Of a stretch of 64,000 bases of DNA, positions 51,347 to 61,571 are shown in pieces. The DNA comes from Sphingomonas sp. PP-CE-1G-424. GTDB lineage: Bacteria; Pseudomonadota; Alphaproteobacteria; Sphingomonadales; Sphingomonadaceae. Made by a program: the position numbers and the translations under genes. A model generated the notes under the pieces. It was not told the origin of the DNA and ran no database searches. It worked only from the letters and a program-made list of their open reading frames with translations. Position 1 is the first letter of the stretch, and every line of letters begins with the position of its first letter. The DNA lies in contig NZ_SLXW01000002.1 of NCBI RefSeq assembly GCF_004341085.1, positions 124,001 through 188,000 on the forward strand, in the 5' to 3' direction.

Positions 51347-52951
51347 TCAATGGCTGCCCGGCGCCGCGGTATCGACGTCGTCGACATCGATCCCCAGCCC
51401 GACATGGCTGCGCGAGCGGCTGTAGAGGAAGTAGATCGCCAACCCGATCGCGCCCCAGCCCGGCAAGACCAGCTTGGCGGTCAGCGGCAGCGACAGATAC
51501 AGCCCGATGCAGCCGATGATCGCGAGCGGCGCGACGATGTACACCGCCGGCGTGCGGAACGGACGCTTGCGGTCGGGATCGGTCTTGCGCAGGACCATCA
51601 CCGAGATCGCCACCATCATGAACGCGAACAACGTCCCCGCGTTCGAATAATCGGCGAGCTTGCCGACCGGCAGCACCGCCGCCGCGATCGCCGCGGCGAT
51701 ACCCGTCACGATCGTGACGACATGCGGCGTGCGGAACTTCGGATGGATCGACGCGAGGCGTGCCGGCAACAGGCCGTCACGCGCCATCGTGAAGAACACG
51801 CGGGTCTGGCCGAACATCATCATCAGCACCACCGACGGCAGCGCCAGCACCGCGGCGAGGCCTACCAGGCGGCCCATGATCGGCCAGTGGATTTCCTGGA
51901 GCACATGGACGAGCGCTTCCTTCGAGCAGACCAATGGCTCCATTGCGCCCCCTGCGACGATCGCCGCGCAACGTCCGGCCATCTCGGCCGAGCCCGGTGC
52001 CAGGATGCCGCCATCGGCGGTCGTCACCGGGTTCGCGCCGATCGCACCGATCGCGCCCGATGCGACCAGCAGGTAGAACAGCGTACAGATGCCGAGGCTG
52101 GCGATCAGCCCGATCGGCACGTTGCGTTGCGGATTCTTGGTCTCCTCCGCAGCCGTAGAGACCGCATCGAAGCCGACATAGGCGAAGAAGATCGACGCCG
52201 CCGCACCCAGCACCCCGACGCCCGACGAGCTCAGCGGATTGCCGACGCCGTAGGGCAGGAACGGATGGAAATTATCCGCCTGAAGCACGGGAATCGTCAG
52301 CGCGATGAACGCGGTCAGCGCGGCGATCTTGATCAGCACCAGCACCGCGTTGACGCGCGCGCTCTCGGTCGTACCGACGACCAGCAGCCACGTGACGAGG
52401 CCGATGATGATCACCGCGGGCAGGTTCATGAAGCCGCCGACCGTCATCGCGGTCTGCAGATCGACGTTGGGCGTGGCGCCGAACGCGACCTGGACGTGCG
52501 CCATCAGCGCGTCGGCGTTGCGCAACCCGTTGGGAATGTGGAAGCCGATCCCGTCGAGCAGCCCGGCTAGATGGTTCGACCAGCCGACTGCGACCGCGCT
52601 CGCGCCGACCGCATATTCGAGGATCAGCGCCCAGCCGACCATCCAGGCGAGCAACTCACCCGTGACCGCGTAGGTATAGGTATACGCGGAGCCCGACACC
52701 GGCACCATCGACGCGAGTTCGGAATAGCAGAGCGCCGCCACCGCACAGACGAAGCCCGCGACGACGAAGCTCAGCAACATCCCCGGCCCGGCTTTCTGCG
52801 CGGCTTCGGACGTCAGCACGAAGATACCCGTGCCGATCACCGCGCCGACGCCCAGCAGGGTCAGCTGAAACGCGCTGAGCGTTCGCGCCAACCCCTTTTT
52901 CTCTGCCGTCGCCAGAATGGCGTCCAGCGATTTTACGCGACCAAAAATCAA
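51347..52951 (-). CDS. APC-superfamily amino acid permease (CAT/YfnA-like)
   Basis: ~534-residue transporter with 12 or more helices. The helix-1 motif LLGVGAVIGTGIFVLTSEAA (G-A-x-I-G-T-G-I-F) is the APC substrate/cation site. FFAYVGFDAVSTAAEETKNPQRNVPIG is the helix-6/loop signature of cationic amino acid transporters. Start: TTG 52951 (then IFGRVKSLDAILATAEKK) follows GGGGGA; a TTG at 53005 would add 18 residues without family similarity. It shares its terminator with the convergent kinase. Confidence 0.9.
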   Translation of the reverse strand: MIFGRVKSLDAILATAEKKGLARTLSAFQLTLLGVGAVIGTGIFVLTSEAAQKAGPGMLLSFVVAGFVCAVAALCYSELASMVPVSGSAYTYTYAVTGELLAWMVGWALILEYAVGASAVAVGWSNHLAGLLDGIGFHIPNGLRNADALMAHVQVAFGATPNVDLQTAMTVGGFMNLPAVIIIGLVTWLLVVGTTESARVNAVLVLIKIAALTAFIALTIPVLQADNFHPFLPYGVGNPLSSSGVGVLGAAASIFFAYVGFDAVSTAAEETKNPQRNVPIGLIASLGICTLFYLLVASGAIGAIGANPVTTADGGILAPGSAEMAGRCAAIVAGGAMEPLVCSKEALVHVLQEIHWPIMGRLVGLAAVLALPSVVLMMMFGQTRVFFTMARDGLLPARLASIHPKFRTPHVVTIVTGIAAAIAAAVLPVGKLADYSNAGTLFAFMMVAISVMVLRKTDPDRKRPFRTPAVYIVAPLAIIGCIGLYLSLPLTAKLVLPGWGAIGLAIYFLYSRSRSHVGLGIDVDDVDTAAPGSH

Positions 52952-53063
52952 CGCGGTGTCCCCCGGGGATAGCGGGGGCCGGGTCAAAAGGCCCCCCTTG
53001 CTCAAGCCCCCGAGCCTAATGGCAATTTTATTACGTGCAATCCTTTAGTGCGGTGAAGCTGCC

Positions 53064-53441
53064 CTATCGCGCCAGCATCGGCCCGAGCGGGCGCCCGCCG
53101 AAGACATGAACATGCAGGTGCGGTACCTCTTGGTGTCCGTCCTGGCCGATGTTCGCGAGCAGCCGATAACCCGGTTCGACCAGCCCCGCCGCGCGCGCCA
53201 CTGCGCCGACCGCGCGGATGAAGCCTGCGATCTCCGCATCGGACGCGCGTGCCGAGAAGTCGTCCCAGGACACGTACGCGCCCTTGGGGATCACGAGCAG
53301 ATGCGTCGGCGCCTGCGGGTTGATGTCGTGGAACGCGATCGCGAACGCGTCGTCATACACCCGCTTCGACGGAATTTCGCCGCGCAGGATCTTCGCGAAG
53401 ATGTTCTGGTCGTCGTAAGGCTGGGTGGCGTCGATCGGCAT
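53064..53441 (-). CDS. HIT-family purine nucleotide phosphoramidase (HinT-like)
   Basis: 125-residue histidine-triad protein. The active site is EVPHLHVHVFGG (H-x-H-x-H); IFAKILRGEIPSKRVYDD and HDINPQAPTHLLVIPK are the conserved N-terminal blocks. It hydrolyses AMP-N-linked phosphoramidates. ATG 53441 has AGGAG eight bases upstream; the frame before it is a family D repeat read through. It is separated from hisE by a 141 bp gap with the repeat; HIT genes often follow hisE in alphaproteobacteria. Confidence 0.93.
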   Translation of the reverse strand: MPIDATQPYDDQNIFAKILRGEIPSKRVYDDAFAIAFHDINPQAPTHLLVIPKGAYVSWDDFSARASDAEIAGFIRAVGAVARAAGLVEPGYRLLANIGQDGHQEVPHLHVHVFGGRPLGPMLAR

Positions 53442-53476
53442 GGGGCAAACTCCTTTCGCCGTAGCATACCCACTTT

Positions 53477-53573
53477 CGTCATCCTCGCGAAGGCGGGGAT
53501 CCATATCCTCGAACCGTCGTAATCTGTTCGCGGCGCCAGCCAGTATGGGTTCCCGCCTCCGCGGGAATGACGG
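53477..53573. repeat. Repeat family D-like, copy 4
   Basis: The inverted repeat has CGTCATCCTCGCGAAGGCGG on the left and CCCGCCTCCGCGGGAATGAC on the right around a ~45 bp centre. The outer CGTCATCC resembles families A and B, the inner part family D, suggesting a hybrid. Confidence 0.75.
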
Positions 53574-53582
53574 ATGTGGCGT

Positions 53583-53900
53583 TTAGCCCGTCCGTCCAGC
53601 CTTCTCGACCAGGCCGCCAACGCCCTCGCGCCGCTCTAGCTCGGCGCGCACGTCATCTAGGCTGAGCCCCGCATCCGCGAGCAACACCGCCAAATGGAAC
53701 ATCAGGTCCGCCGCTTCCGGCACGATGCTCGCCTCGTCGCCCGAGCATGCCGCGATCACCGTCTCGACAGCTTCCTCGCCGAGCTTCTGCGCGATCTTCG
53801 GGCGGCCCTTGGCGAACAGGCTCGCAGTATAGGAGGTGTCGGCGGGCGCATCGCGGCGGGCGCGGATGGTCGCCTCGAGGCGGTCGAATACGGGGTCCAT
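53583..53900 (-). CDS. hisE: Phosphoribosyl-ATP pyrophosphatase HisE
   Basis: 105-residue all-alpha MazG-like pyrophosphatase, the second step of histidine synthesis. [29 protein letters not shown] carries the metal-binding E-E-x-x-E, and [19 protein letters not shown] the following E-x-x-D. It is the stand-alone form (not fused to HisI). ATG 53900 is the chosen start. It is the distal gene of the his cluster. Confidence 0.93.
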   Translation of the reverse strand: MDPVFDRLEATIRARRDAPADTSYTASLFAKGRPKIAQKLGEEAVETVIAACSGDEASIVPEAADLMFHLAVLLADAGLSLDDVRAELERREGVGGLVEKAGRTG

Positions 53901-53932
53901 GCGCTGCGTGCTGACGCAGCGGGGCAAGCGGG

Positions 53933-54109
53933 TCAATCCTCTGCGGGCGGTTTGGTCTTCGCGAACCGCTTCCGCAATGCCCGCCGCACGAGGAACACGC
54001 CTATCACCGCGAACACGAACAGCGCTATGTCCGACAGCTCCGGCCCGGTGCGGGGATGGACGATCCCGCTATGCCCCGACTGCACCGCAAGGAGGGGCAG
54101 GGCGATCAT
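53933..54109 (-). CDS. Small single-span membrane protein in the his cluster
   Basis: 58-residue protein. ATG 54109 lies 4 bp after the hisF stop. A weakly hydrophobic N terminus ([15 protein letters not shown]) is followed by one clear helix ([14 protein letters not shown]) and a basic tail ([14 protein letters not shown]). The codon pattern is like its neighbours. No family recognised. Position between hisF and hisE suggests co-expression, not necessarily a role in histidine synthesis. Confidence 0.6.
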   Translation of the reverse strand: MIALPLLAVQSGHSGIVHPRTGPELSDIALFVFAVIGVFLVRRALRKRFAKTKPPAED

Positions 54110-54113
54110 CGGA

Positions 54114-54887
54114 TCAGGCGGACCGAACCGGCGAGCGCACCGGAATCCCCGTCGCCGCCAGCGCGGCATGCGCATCGCCGATCGACGCCTGCCCGAAATG
54201 GAAGATCGACGCCGCCAGCACCGCGCTTGCATGCCCGTCCCGGATACCCGCGACCAGGTCGTCGAGCCCGCCGACCCCGCCGCTCGCCACCACGGGTACG
54301 CTCACCCGGTCGGAAATCGCCCGGATCAGGTCGAGATCGTAGCCGCTGCGCGTCCCGTCGCGATCCATCGACGTGACCAGCAACTCGCCCGCGCCCAGTT
54401 CGGCGAGCTTCAGCGCGTGCGCGATCGCATCGATCCCGGTCGCGCGCCGACCGCCATGCGTGAACACTTCCCAGCCTTCGCCCGATCGCCGCGCATCGAC
54501 ACTCGCGACACAGCACTGGCTCCCAAACCGCTCGGCGATATCCGCAACCAGTTCCGGCCGCTCCACCGCCGCGGAGTTGACCGCCACCTTGTCCGCGCCC
54601 GCCAGCAATAGCGCGCGCGCATCGTCCGCCGTCCGCACCCCGCCACCGACGGTCAACGGCATGAAGCACACCGCGGCGGTCCGTCTCACGACGTCGAGAA
54701 TCGTCCCCCGACCCTCATGGGAGGCACCGATATCGAGGAAACACAGTTCGTCCGCCCCAGCCGCGTCATACGCCCGCGCCTGCTCGACCGGATCGCCGGC
54801 ATCGCGTAGTTCGACGAAATTCACGCCCTTCACCACGCGCCCATCGGCGACGTCGAGACACGGAATGACGCGCGCGCGGACCGTCAT
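54114..54887 (-). CDS. hisF: Imidazole glycerol phosphate synthase cyclase subunit HisF
   Basis: 257-residue TIM-barrel cyclase. [19 protein letters not shown] holds catalytic Asp 11, and the half-barrel repeat [19 protein letters not shown] ends the protein; [19 protein letters not shown] carries the second catalytic Asp. It works with HisH, which supplies ammonia. ATG 54887. A 220 bp palindromic region separates it from hisA, an unusual interruption within the cluster. Confidence 0.96.
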   Translation of the reverse strand: MTVRARVIPCLDVADGRVVKGVNFVELRDAGDPVEQARAYDAAGADELCFLDIGASHEGRGTILDVVRRTAAVCFMPLTVGGGVRTADDARALLLAGADKVAVNSAAVERPELVADIAERFGSQCCVASVDARRSGEGWEVFTHGGRRATGIDAIAHALKLAELGAGELLVTSMDRDGTRSGYDLDLIRAISDRVSVPVVASGGVGGLDDLVAGIRDGHASAVLAASIFHFGQASIGDAHAALAATGIPVRSPVRSA

Positions 54888-54904
54888 GCGCTGCGCCGGA
54901 GGTT

Positions 54905-55105
54905 TTGTTCACGCGGAGACGCGGAGACGCGGAGACGCGGCGGAGCCGCTAAGAAGAATATTTCGCGCAGAGGCGCAGAGGCGCTGAGAGAGAGAAGGGG
55001 AGCCGGGCGTAACTTCTTACTCTCCGCGCCTCTGCGCCTCTGCGCGAACAAGTTTCTGCCTGCGGCGCTCAACTTCTCTCCGCGTCTCCGCGTCTCCGCG
55101 TGAAC
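54905..55105. repeat. Repeat I: long palindrome with 10-bp tandem units, between hisA and hisF
   Basis: The left flank has tandem CGCGGAGACG units (54909-54940) and GCGCAGAGGCGCAGAGGCGC (54964-54983). The right flank has the mirror images CGCCTCTGCGCCTCTGCGCG (about 55027-55046) and CGCGTCTCCGCGTCTCCGCG (about 55081-55100). It is the only such element in the window. The gap has no gene. Confidence 0.85.
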
Positions 55106-55107
55106 CA

Positions 55108-55842
55108 TCATGCAGCCTTCGCCACGCTCAATGCCGCCGCGAGATCGAGCCGGCCATCGTACAAGGCCCGCCCCGTGATCACGCCCTCGACCCCATCCCG
55201 CACATGCAAAGCCAGCACGTGGATCTCGGCAATGCCCTTCACCCCACCGCTGGCGATCACAGGGATATCGACCGACCGCGCCAGATCGACCGTAGCGTCG
55301 ACGTTGCACCCCTTCAGCATCCCGTCGCGCCCGACATCGGTGAACAGCAACGACGCCACCCCCGCATCCTCGAACCGCCGCGCCAGATCGACCGCGCTCG
55401 TGGTCGACACGTCCGCCCAGCCCTTGGTCGCGACCATGCCGTCCTTAGCGTCGACCGCGACGACGATCCCGCCCGGAAAATCCTTCGCCACGCCGCGCAC
55501 GAACTCGGGGTCCTCCAGCGCCGCCGTCCCGATCACCACGCGGGAGACGCCCAGATCGAACCAGCCCTCGACGCTCGCCCGCGTCCGGATGCCGCCGCCA
55601 AGCTGCACATGCCCCGGAAACTGCGCGACGATCGACCGCACCGCGTCGCCATTGACCGAGGCCCCCGCGAACGCGCCATCGAGATCGACCACGTGCAGAT
55701 GCTCAGCGCCCGCCTCGGCGAACAGCATCGCCTGTGCCGCCGGATCGTCGCCATAGACGGTCGCGCGGTCCATATCGCCCTCGGCGAGACGCACCACCTG
55801 ACCCGCCTTGAGGTCGATCGCGGGAAAGATAATCAGGCTCAC
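55108..55842 (-). CDS. hisA: Phosphoribosylformimino-AICAR-P isomerase HisA
   Basis: 244-residue TIM-barrel isomerase. IIFPAIDLKAGQVVRLAEGD contains catalytic Asp, HVQLGGGIRT the central phosphate site, VATKGWADVS the loop, and LLFTDVGRDGMLKGCN the second Asp. Start GTG 55842 overlaps the hisH stop (GTGA); a GTG at 55851 also exists but overlaps the ribosome site. Confidence 0.95.
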   Translation of the reverse strand: MSLIIFPAIDLKAGQVVRLAEGDMDRATVYGDDPAAQAMLFAEAGAEHLHVVDLDGAFAGASVNGDAVRSIVAQFPGHVQLGGGIRTRASVEGWFDLGVSRVVIGTAALEDPEFVRGVAKDFPGGIVVAVDAKDGMVATKGWADVSTTSAVDLARRFEDAGVASLLFTDVGRDGMLKGCNVDATVDLARSVDIPVIASGGVKGIAEIHVLALHVRDGVEGVITGRALYDGRLDLAAALSVAKAA

Positions 55843-56444
55843 GGCCGCCACTCCAGGAAACGTTCGAGCAAGGCCAGGCCATAGCGCTGGCTCTTCTCAG
55901 GATGAAACTGCACGCCGATCATCGTGTCGCGACCGATTGCCGCCGTGACCGGTCCGGCATGATCGGTCGTCGCAAGCACGTCGGCGCCTTCGAACGCGAA
56001 GCTATGCAGGAAATACGCTTCGCCCGGCTCGATCAGCGGATGCGCGACGGAGGGAACGACGTCGTTCCAGCCCATATGCGGCACCTTCGCCTCCATAGTC
56101 CCCGGCTCCAGTCGTCGCACGCGCCCGGCGACCCAGCCAAGCCCGGCATGAGTCCCCATCTCTTCCCCCGCATCGGCCATCAACTGCATGCCGACGCAGA
56201 TCCCGAGAAACGGCGCACCCTCGTCGCGAACCCGCCGGTTCAGCGCCTCGACCATCCCCGGCACCGCGCGCAACGCCGCCGCACAAGCGCCATACGCGCC
56301 CACGCCCGGCAACACGATCCGCTCGGCCTTCGCCACTACGTCGGCGTCCGAAGTCACGGTCAGATCGACACATCCAGCCGTCCGCAACGCGTTCTCGACC
56401 GAATGCAGGTTGCCCGCACCGTAATCGATCAGAGCAAGCGTCAC
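55839..56444 (-). CDS. hisH: Imidazole glycerol phosphate synthase glutaminase subunit HisH
   Basis: 201-residue class I glutamine amidotransferase. The nucleophile is in GICVGMQLMA (Cys), the oxyanion region in LPGVGAYGACA, and the His/Glu pair in GVQFHPEKSQ. It delivers ammonia to HisF. It starts GTG 56444, overlapping the YciI stop, and its stop overlaps the hisA GTG. Confidence 0.95.
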   Translation of the reverse strand: MTLALIDYGAGNLHSVENALRTAGCVDLTVTSDADVVAKAERIVLPGVGAYGACAAALRAVPGMVEALNRRVRDEGAPFLGICVGMQLMADAGEEMGTHAGLGWVAGRVRRLEPGTMEAKVPHMGWNDVVPSVAHPLIEPGEAYFLHSFAFEGADVLATTDHAGPVTAAIGRDTMIGVQFHPEKSQRYGLALLERFLEWRP

Positions 56445-56758
56445 GCGAGCAACTCGGCGATCCCCGGCAGGACCATGCTCGCGGTAAACGTAGTGATCTC
56501 AGCCGTCGCAAGTCCGCCGCTCACGAACGGATCGGTCGCCACCACTGCTTCGACCGCTGCCTTCTCGCCACGGATCAGGATGACGCCGCCGGTACGCGGA
56601 ATTTGCCGGCCCGATGCGAGAAACACGCCTTCCGCATAGCCCTTGGCGAGCCACGCAACGTGCTCCTTCATCCGCGCATCGATCGCGTCCAGTGGTGCAA
56701 CGTAGGTCAGCACGACCACGCACAACGGCGCGTCGGTCCGCGCAAAGGGCTCGCTCAC
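56441..56758 (-). CDS. YciI-family protein inside the his cluster
   Basis: 105-residue YciI/YCII-like ferredoxin-fold protein. Central [22 protein letters not shown] carries the conserved His, then [23 protein letters not shown] is the typical second half with the conserved Asp-Pro-Phe. Family biochemistry is poorly known; some related proteins are dehydrohalogenases. GTG 56758 overlaps the hisB stop and its stop overlaps the hisH GTG, so it is tightly co-translated with his genes. Confidence 0.87.
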   Translation of the reverse strand: MSEPFARTDAPLCVVVLTYVAPLDAIDARMKEHVAWLAKGYAEGVFLASGRQIPRTGGVILIRGEKAAVEAVVATDPFVSGGLATAEITTFTASMVLPGIAELLA

Positions 56759-57342
56759 AGGATTCCCTTGGTCGACGGAATCGCGTCGGCCTTGCGCGGA
56801 TCGATCTCGATCGCGGTCCGCAGTGCGCGCGCGACACCCTTGAACGCCGCCTCAGCGATGTGGTGGTTGTTCGACCCGTACAGTGTCTCGACGTGCAGCG
56901 TGATGCCGGCCGCTTGCGCGAAGCTGTGGAAGAAATGCTCGAACATCTCGGTATCCATCCCGCCCAGCCGCTTCTGCGAGAACAGGTCCTTCCACACCAG
57001 CCAGGGCCGCCCGGAAATATCCAGCGCCACCCGCGTCAACGTCTCGTCCATCGGCGACAGCGCATCGCCGTACCGCGCGATACCGCGTTTATCGCCGAGC
57101 GCCTGCGCAAACGCCTGCCCGATTGCGATGCCGGTATCCTCGACGGTGTGATGCTCGTCGATGTGCAAATCGCCCTTGGTCCGCACGCGGATATCGATCA
57201 GCGAGTGACGCGACAATTGTTCGAGCATGTGATCGAAGAAACCGACCCCGGTCTCGACGTCGTACACGCCGGTCCCATCAAGGTTCACGGTGACGTCGAT
57301 CGCCGTCTCGGCGGTGGAGCGGGTGATCGTGGCGGTGCGCAT
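56755..57342 (-). CDS. hisB: Imidazoleglycerol-phosphate dehydratase HisB
   Basis: 195-residue manganese dehydratase, the usual single-domain length. [12 protein letters not shown] and [20 protein letters not shown] carry one set of metal-binding His/Glu residues; [15 protein letters not shown] and [12 protein letters not shown] the other. ATG 57342 follows GGGAGG. It is the first gene of the his cluster on this strand; 71 bp separate it from the divergent sspB. Confidence 0.96.
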   Translation of the reverse strand: MRTATITRSTAETAIDVTVNLDGTGVYDVETGVGFFDHMLEQLSRHSLIDIRVRTKGDLHIDEHHTVEDTGIAIGQAFAQALGDKRGIARYGDALSPMDETLTRVALDISGRPWLVWKDLFSQKRLGGMDTEMFEHFFHSFAQAAGITLHVETLYGSNNHHIAEAAFKGVARALRTAIEIDPRKADAIPSTKGIL

Positions 57343-57413
57343 GCCACCTCCCATAACGTGCGCCACGACGCATGCAATCTTGACCGGCATCCGAATGGCG
57401 CTACCCAAGGGAT

Positions 57414-57899
57414 ATGACCGATGGACTGCCCGATAGCCTGATTCCGTACGACGAGATCGTACAAGAAGCCCTGCGTGCCGTGGTCGGCCGCGTGCTCGGC
57501 TCGGTCGCGGAGGCCGGCGGGCTTCCCGGCGAGCATCATTTCTACATCACCTTCAAGACGCAGGCGCCGGGAGTCGACATCCCCAAGCGCCTGATCGAGC
57601 GCTTCCCGGACGAGATGACGATCGTCATGCAGAACCGCTACTGGGACCTCATCGTCGACGACGAGCGCTTCTCGATCGGGCTGTCGTTCAATCAGGTCCC
57701 GTCGAAGCTGGTGATCCCATACTCGGCGATCACTGCGTTCCAGGACCCGGCGGTAAGCTTCGAACTCCGATTCCAGGCGCAGGAGGGGGCGGAAGACGCG
57801 CTCGGCGACCATGACGAAGCGGAAAACGATGGCCCGACCGCGGTGCCGATCGAGGACGGCTCGAACGTCGTAGCCGTGGATTTCAAACGCAAAAAGTAA
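57414..57899 (+). CDS. sspB: SspB-family ClpXP adaptor protein
   Basis: 161-residue alphaproteobacterial Ssp[18 protein letters not shown] begins the substrate-binding domain; [20 protein letters not shown] and [21 protein letters not shown] follow. An acidic linker (about residues 125-145) leads to a C-terminal ClpX-binding tail VVAVDFKRK. Role: delivers ssrA-tagged proteins to ClpXP. ATG 57414. Confidence 0.93.
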   Translation: MTDGLPDSLIPYDEIVQEALRAVVGRVLGSVAEAGGLPGEHHFYITFKTQAPGVDIPKRLIERFPDEMTIVMQNRYWDLIVDDERFSIGLSFNQVPSKLVIPYSAITAFQDPAVSFELRFQAQEGAEDALGDHDEAENDGPTAVPIEDGSNVVAVDFKRKK

Positions 57900-57904
57900 C
57901 CCAA

Positions 57905-58055
57905 ACTCCCTCGCCCCTCCGGGGAGAGGGAAGGGGCCCGCCGCACTTGCGGTGGGAAGGGAGAGGGGAGTGAGGCTAAGGCCGCTTCCTCCCAAAACCC
58001 CTCACCCTTCCGTCGCCTGCGGCTCCTCCCTCCCTCTCCCCGAAGGGGCGAGGGA
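57905..58055. repeat. Repeat family E, copy 3
   Basis: Begins 6 bp after the sspB stop. The left arm is CTCCCTCGCCCCTCCGGGGA and the right arm ends CCCCGAAGGGGCGAGGGA. It is very close to copy 2 at 35306-35458. Confidence 0.88.
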
Positions 58056-58085
58056 CCCACGCAAGCCCCGGAAGGTTGACTCCGC

Positions 58086-59477
<1,392 letters not shown>

Positions 59478-59478
59478 C

Positions 59479-59557
59479 CTTCCGTTCGTGCTGAGCGAAG
59501 TCGAAGCACCCCCGCTTGGGGCACACCCTTCGACTTCGCTCAGGGCGAACGGAAGGG
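59479..59557. repeat. Repeat family G, copy 2
   Basis: Starts 2 bp after the fumC stop. Arms CCGTTCGTGCTGAGCGAAGT and ACTTCGCTCAGGGCGAACGG are as in the copy at 28176-28251, which also abuts a stop codon. Confidence 0.86.
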
Positions 59558-59648
59558 TGCGGGGCAGCGCGGGGCGCCCGCCGGCAACTCAGCCGGGAAC
59601 CCAATCCTCCGCCAAACGCTAACCCGCCACACGGACAGGAGAAATTAC

Positions 59649-59861
59649 GTGGGCGCAACGACCATAGGCGCGCTGATCGGCGCAGGCATCGACTCGCTCA
59701 GCGGCGACGACGGCAACGCGGACGGCGCGATCATCGGTGCGATCACCGCCAACGTACTCAAGGTCGTCGTGCCGCTAGCCGTGACCTACGCGATCGGCTG
59801 GGCAGTGCTGCGCGGTGCAGCGGAACTCAAGGACCAGGTTTTCGGGGAGTCAGAAGCATGA
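59649..59861 (+). CDS. Small membrane-associated protein of unknown function
   Basis: 70-residue protein starting GTG 59649, nine bases after AGGAGA. The N-terminal half is small-residue-rich (TIGALIGAGIDSLSG); one hydrophobic segment (LKVVVPLAVTYAIGWAVL) is followed by an acidic end. No family recognised. Its TGA overlaps the ATG of the next small gene (ATGA), so the two peptides form a translationally coupled pair. Confidence 0.72.
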   Translation: MGATTIGALIGAGIDSLSGDDGNADGAIIGAITANVLKVVVPLAVTYAIGWAVLRGAAELKDQVFGESEA

Positions 59862-60058
59862 TCGGACGTATTATCAGTGCATTGGTCGGCCGCGAGATGG
59901 GCCGTCGCGACGGTTCGGGCGGCGCCTCGGGTGCAGTAAAGGGCGTCGTGGCGATGGGCCTGATGCGCCGCATGGGCCCACTCGGCATGATCCTCGGCGG
60001 CGGTTACGCAGCCAAGAAGGCCTATGACCGCAACAAGGCCCGCAAGGCCGGCTATTAA
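59858..60058 (+). CDS. Small glycine/basic-rich protein of unknown function
   Basis: 66-residue peptide. IGRIISALVGREMGRRDGSGG leads into a hydrophobic GVVAMGLMRRMGPLGMILGGGYAAKKAY segment with a basic C terminus (RNKARKAGY). It is coupled by ATGA to the preceding small gene and lies 72 bp before gmk. No family recognised. The amphipathic, glycine-rich character suggests membrane association. Confidence 0.7.
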   Translation: MIGRIISALVGREMGRRDGSGGASGAVKGVVAMGLMRRMGPLGMILGGGYAAKKAYDRNKARKAGY

Positions 60059-60130
60059 TCCGCCTTCGTAATACCACGCGCGGGCCGCGCATGGGTTGAC
60101 GCCCATATGCGGTCCGCGGCAAGGGCGCGC

Positions 60131-60781
60131 ATGCCCCACACACTTCCGTCCGACCCGCATGGTTTCCGTCGTCGCGGAGTCCTGTTCGTCCTGTCCTCGC
60201 CGTCCGGTGCCGGCAAGTCGACCATCGCGCGCAGATTGCTCGCGGACGAGCACGAACTCGAGATGTCGGTCTCGGTCACGACCCGGTCGGTGCGACCCGG
60301 CGAAGTCGATGGGAAAGATTACCATTTCACCGATCTCGAAGGCTTTCGCGACATGGTCGCGAAGGACGAGTTCCTCGAATGGGCGCACGTCTTCAACCAC
60401 CGCTACGGCACCCCGCGCGCTCAGGTCGAGGAACTGCTCGCAGCCGGCAAAGATGTGCTCTTCGACATAGATTGGCAGGGCGCCCAACAGCTGTTCCAGA
60501 TCGCCGGCGGCGACGTCGTCCGCGTCTTCATCTTCCCGCCTTCGATGGAAGAACTCCATCGCCGCCTAACCAGCCGCGGCACCGATTCGGAAGAGGTGAT
60601 CGAGGCCCGCATGTCGCGCGCGGCGAACGAGGTCAGCCACTGGGACGGCTATGACTACGTGCTGGTCAACGACGACGTCGACAGCTGCATCCGCGGCGTG
60701 AAGACGATCCTGGCGGCGGAGCGCCTCAAGCGCTCGCGCCAGACCGGGTTGATCGGTTTTATCCGCCGCCTGACGCGCTAA
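60131..60781 (+). CDS. gmk: Guanylate kinase
   Basis: 216-residue GMP kinase. The P-loop is SSPSGAGKST (about residues 22-31). SVSVTTRSVRPGEVDGKDYHF is the GMP-binding region, FLEWAHVFNHRYGTP and DVLFDIDWQGAQQL the later blocks. ATG 60131 has AAGGG upstream; ATG 60107 is an alternative. It converges with the ATP12 gene across a repeat. Confidence 0.95.
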   Translation: MPHTLPSDPHGFRRRGVLFVLSSPSGAGKSTIARRLLADEHELEMSVSVTTRSVRPGEVDGKDYHFTDLEGFRDMVAKDEFLEWAHVFNHRYGTPRAQVEELLAAGKDVLFDIDWQGAQQLFQIAGGDVVRVFIFPPSMEELHRRLTSRGTDSEEVIEARMSRAANEVSHWDGYDYVLVNDDVDSCIRGVKTILAAERLKRSRQTGLIGFIRRLTR

Positions 60782-60784
60782 CTT

Positions 60785-60890
60785 CACCCCTCCCTGAAAG
60801 GGAGGGGCCGGGGGTGGGTCGGCCGCTGGGGATCGCTGCGTCAGCCAACAGGCCCACCCACCCCCAACCCCTCCCTTCCAGGGAGGGGGG
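60785..60890. repeat. Repeat H: long hairpin filling a convergent junction
   Basis: Outer arms CCCCTCCCTGAAAGGGAGGGG and CCCCTCCCTTCCAGGGAGGGGG each form a hairpin by themselves. Inner arms GGGGGTGGGTC and CCCACCCACCCCC pair across the centre. The element lies exactly between the gmk stop and the ATP12 stop. Confidence 0.85.
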
Positions 60891-61571
60891 CTAGAGTAGT
60901 TCTAGAAACTCGACGCCCAACCCGAACTCGCGCCGCTTCAACGCGCGCAACTCCGCCGCCTGCCAGTCCTCGCCCCACATCTCGACCGACCAATCCTCAT
61001 CGATCCCCGCGGCAGCCCAGGCCGCATCCGCATCGATCTCGCCCTCGATCAGCGCCAGCCCGATCACTAGCGACCCGGTCAGCGTCACCACCGGCGACAA
61101 CCCGGCCAACCGAAAATCGTCATACGCCGCCACGGCCTCGTGCAGTCGCGCGATCGTCGCGTCCGGTTGCGCGACGTGCATCACGCCGGTGGTGACCGCG
61201 AACGTCACGTCATATCGCCCCCGCGCCCACGCCAGCAGCGGATCCCAGGACGCCGCCTGCCGCTCGACCAGCAGCGGCGGCCCCTCCGCGCGGTAGCAGA
61301 GCAGGTCGCTCTCGCCATACGCCGCCAGCCGCGCGGCGAACTGCGCAGGATCGTTCGCAATCGGATCGGTCGCCGCATTGGCTAGGCCCGTCAGCGGCAT
61401 CGTCCGCGGATCGATCGTCTCGCCGACCGCACGCCATTCCTCCGCGACCGCCTCGGCCAGCGCATCGCTCGGCAACGCCAGCGGTCGCCGCCCGGGCGTC
61501 CGCACCGGCTTGCCGTCGAGCGTCACCACCCGATCCGCATCGATCGCGACGTCTGTCCAGAACCGCTTCAC
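60891..61571 (-). CDS. ATP12-family F1-ATPase assembly chaperone
   Basis: 226-residue ATP12 homologue, a chaperone binding the F1 alpha subunit in mitochondria and alphaproteobacteria. KRFWTDVAIDADRVVTLDGKPVRTPGRRPLALP is the conserved N terminus, WDPLLAWARGRYDVTF the middle, and EDWSVEMWGEDWQAAELRALKRREF the C-terminal signature. Start GTG 61571 overlaps the stop of the small membrane gene upstream (GTGA). Confidence 0.92.
   Translation of the reverse strand: MKRFWTDVAIDADRVVTLDGKPVRTPGRRPLALPSDALAEAVAEEWRAVGETIDPRTMPLTGLANAATDPIANDPAQFAARLAAYGESDLLCYRAEGPPLLVERQAASWDPLLAWARGRYDVTFAVTTGVMHVAQPDATIARLHEAVAAYDDFRLAGLSPVVTLTGSLVIGLALIEGEIDADAAWAAAGIDEDWSVEMWGEDWQAAELRALKRREFGLGVEFLELL

Noticed and set aside
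54905..55105. CRISPR array
   Set aside because: Tandem units are 10 bp without spacers and are mirrored; no cas genes are present.
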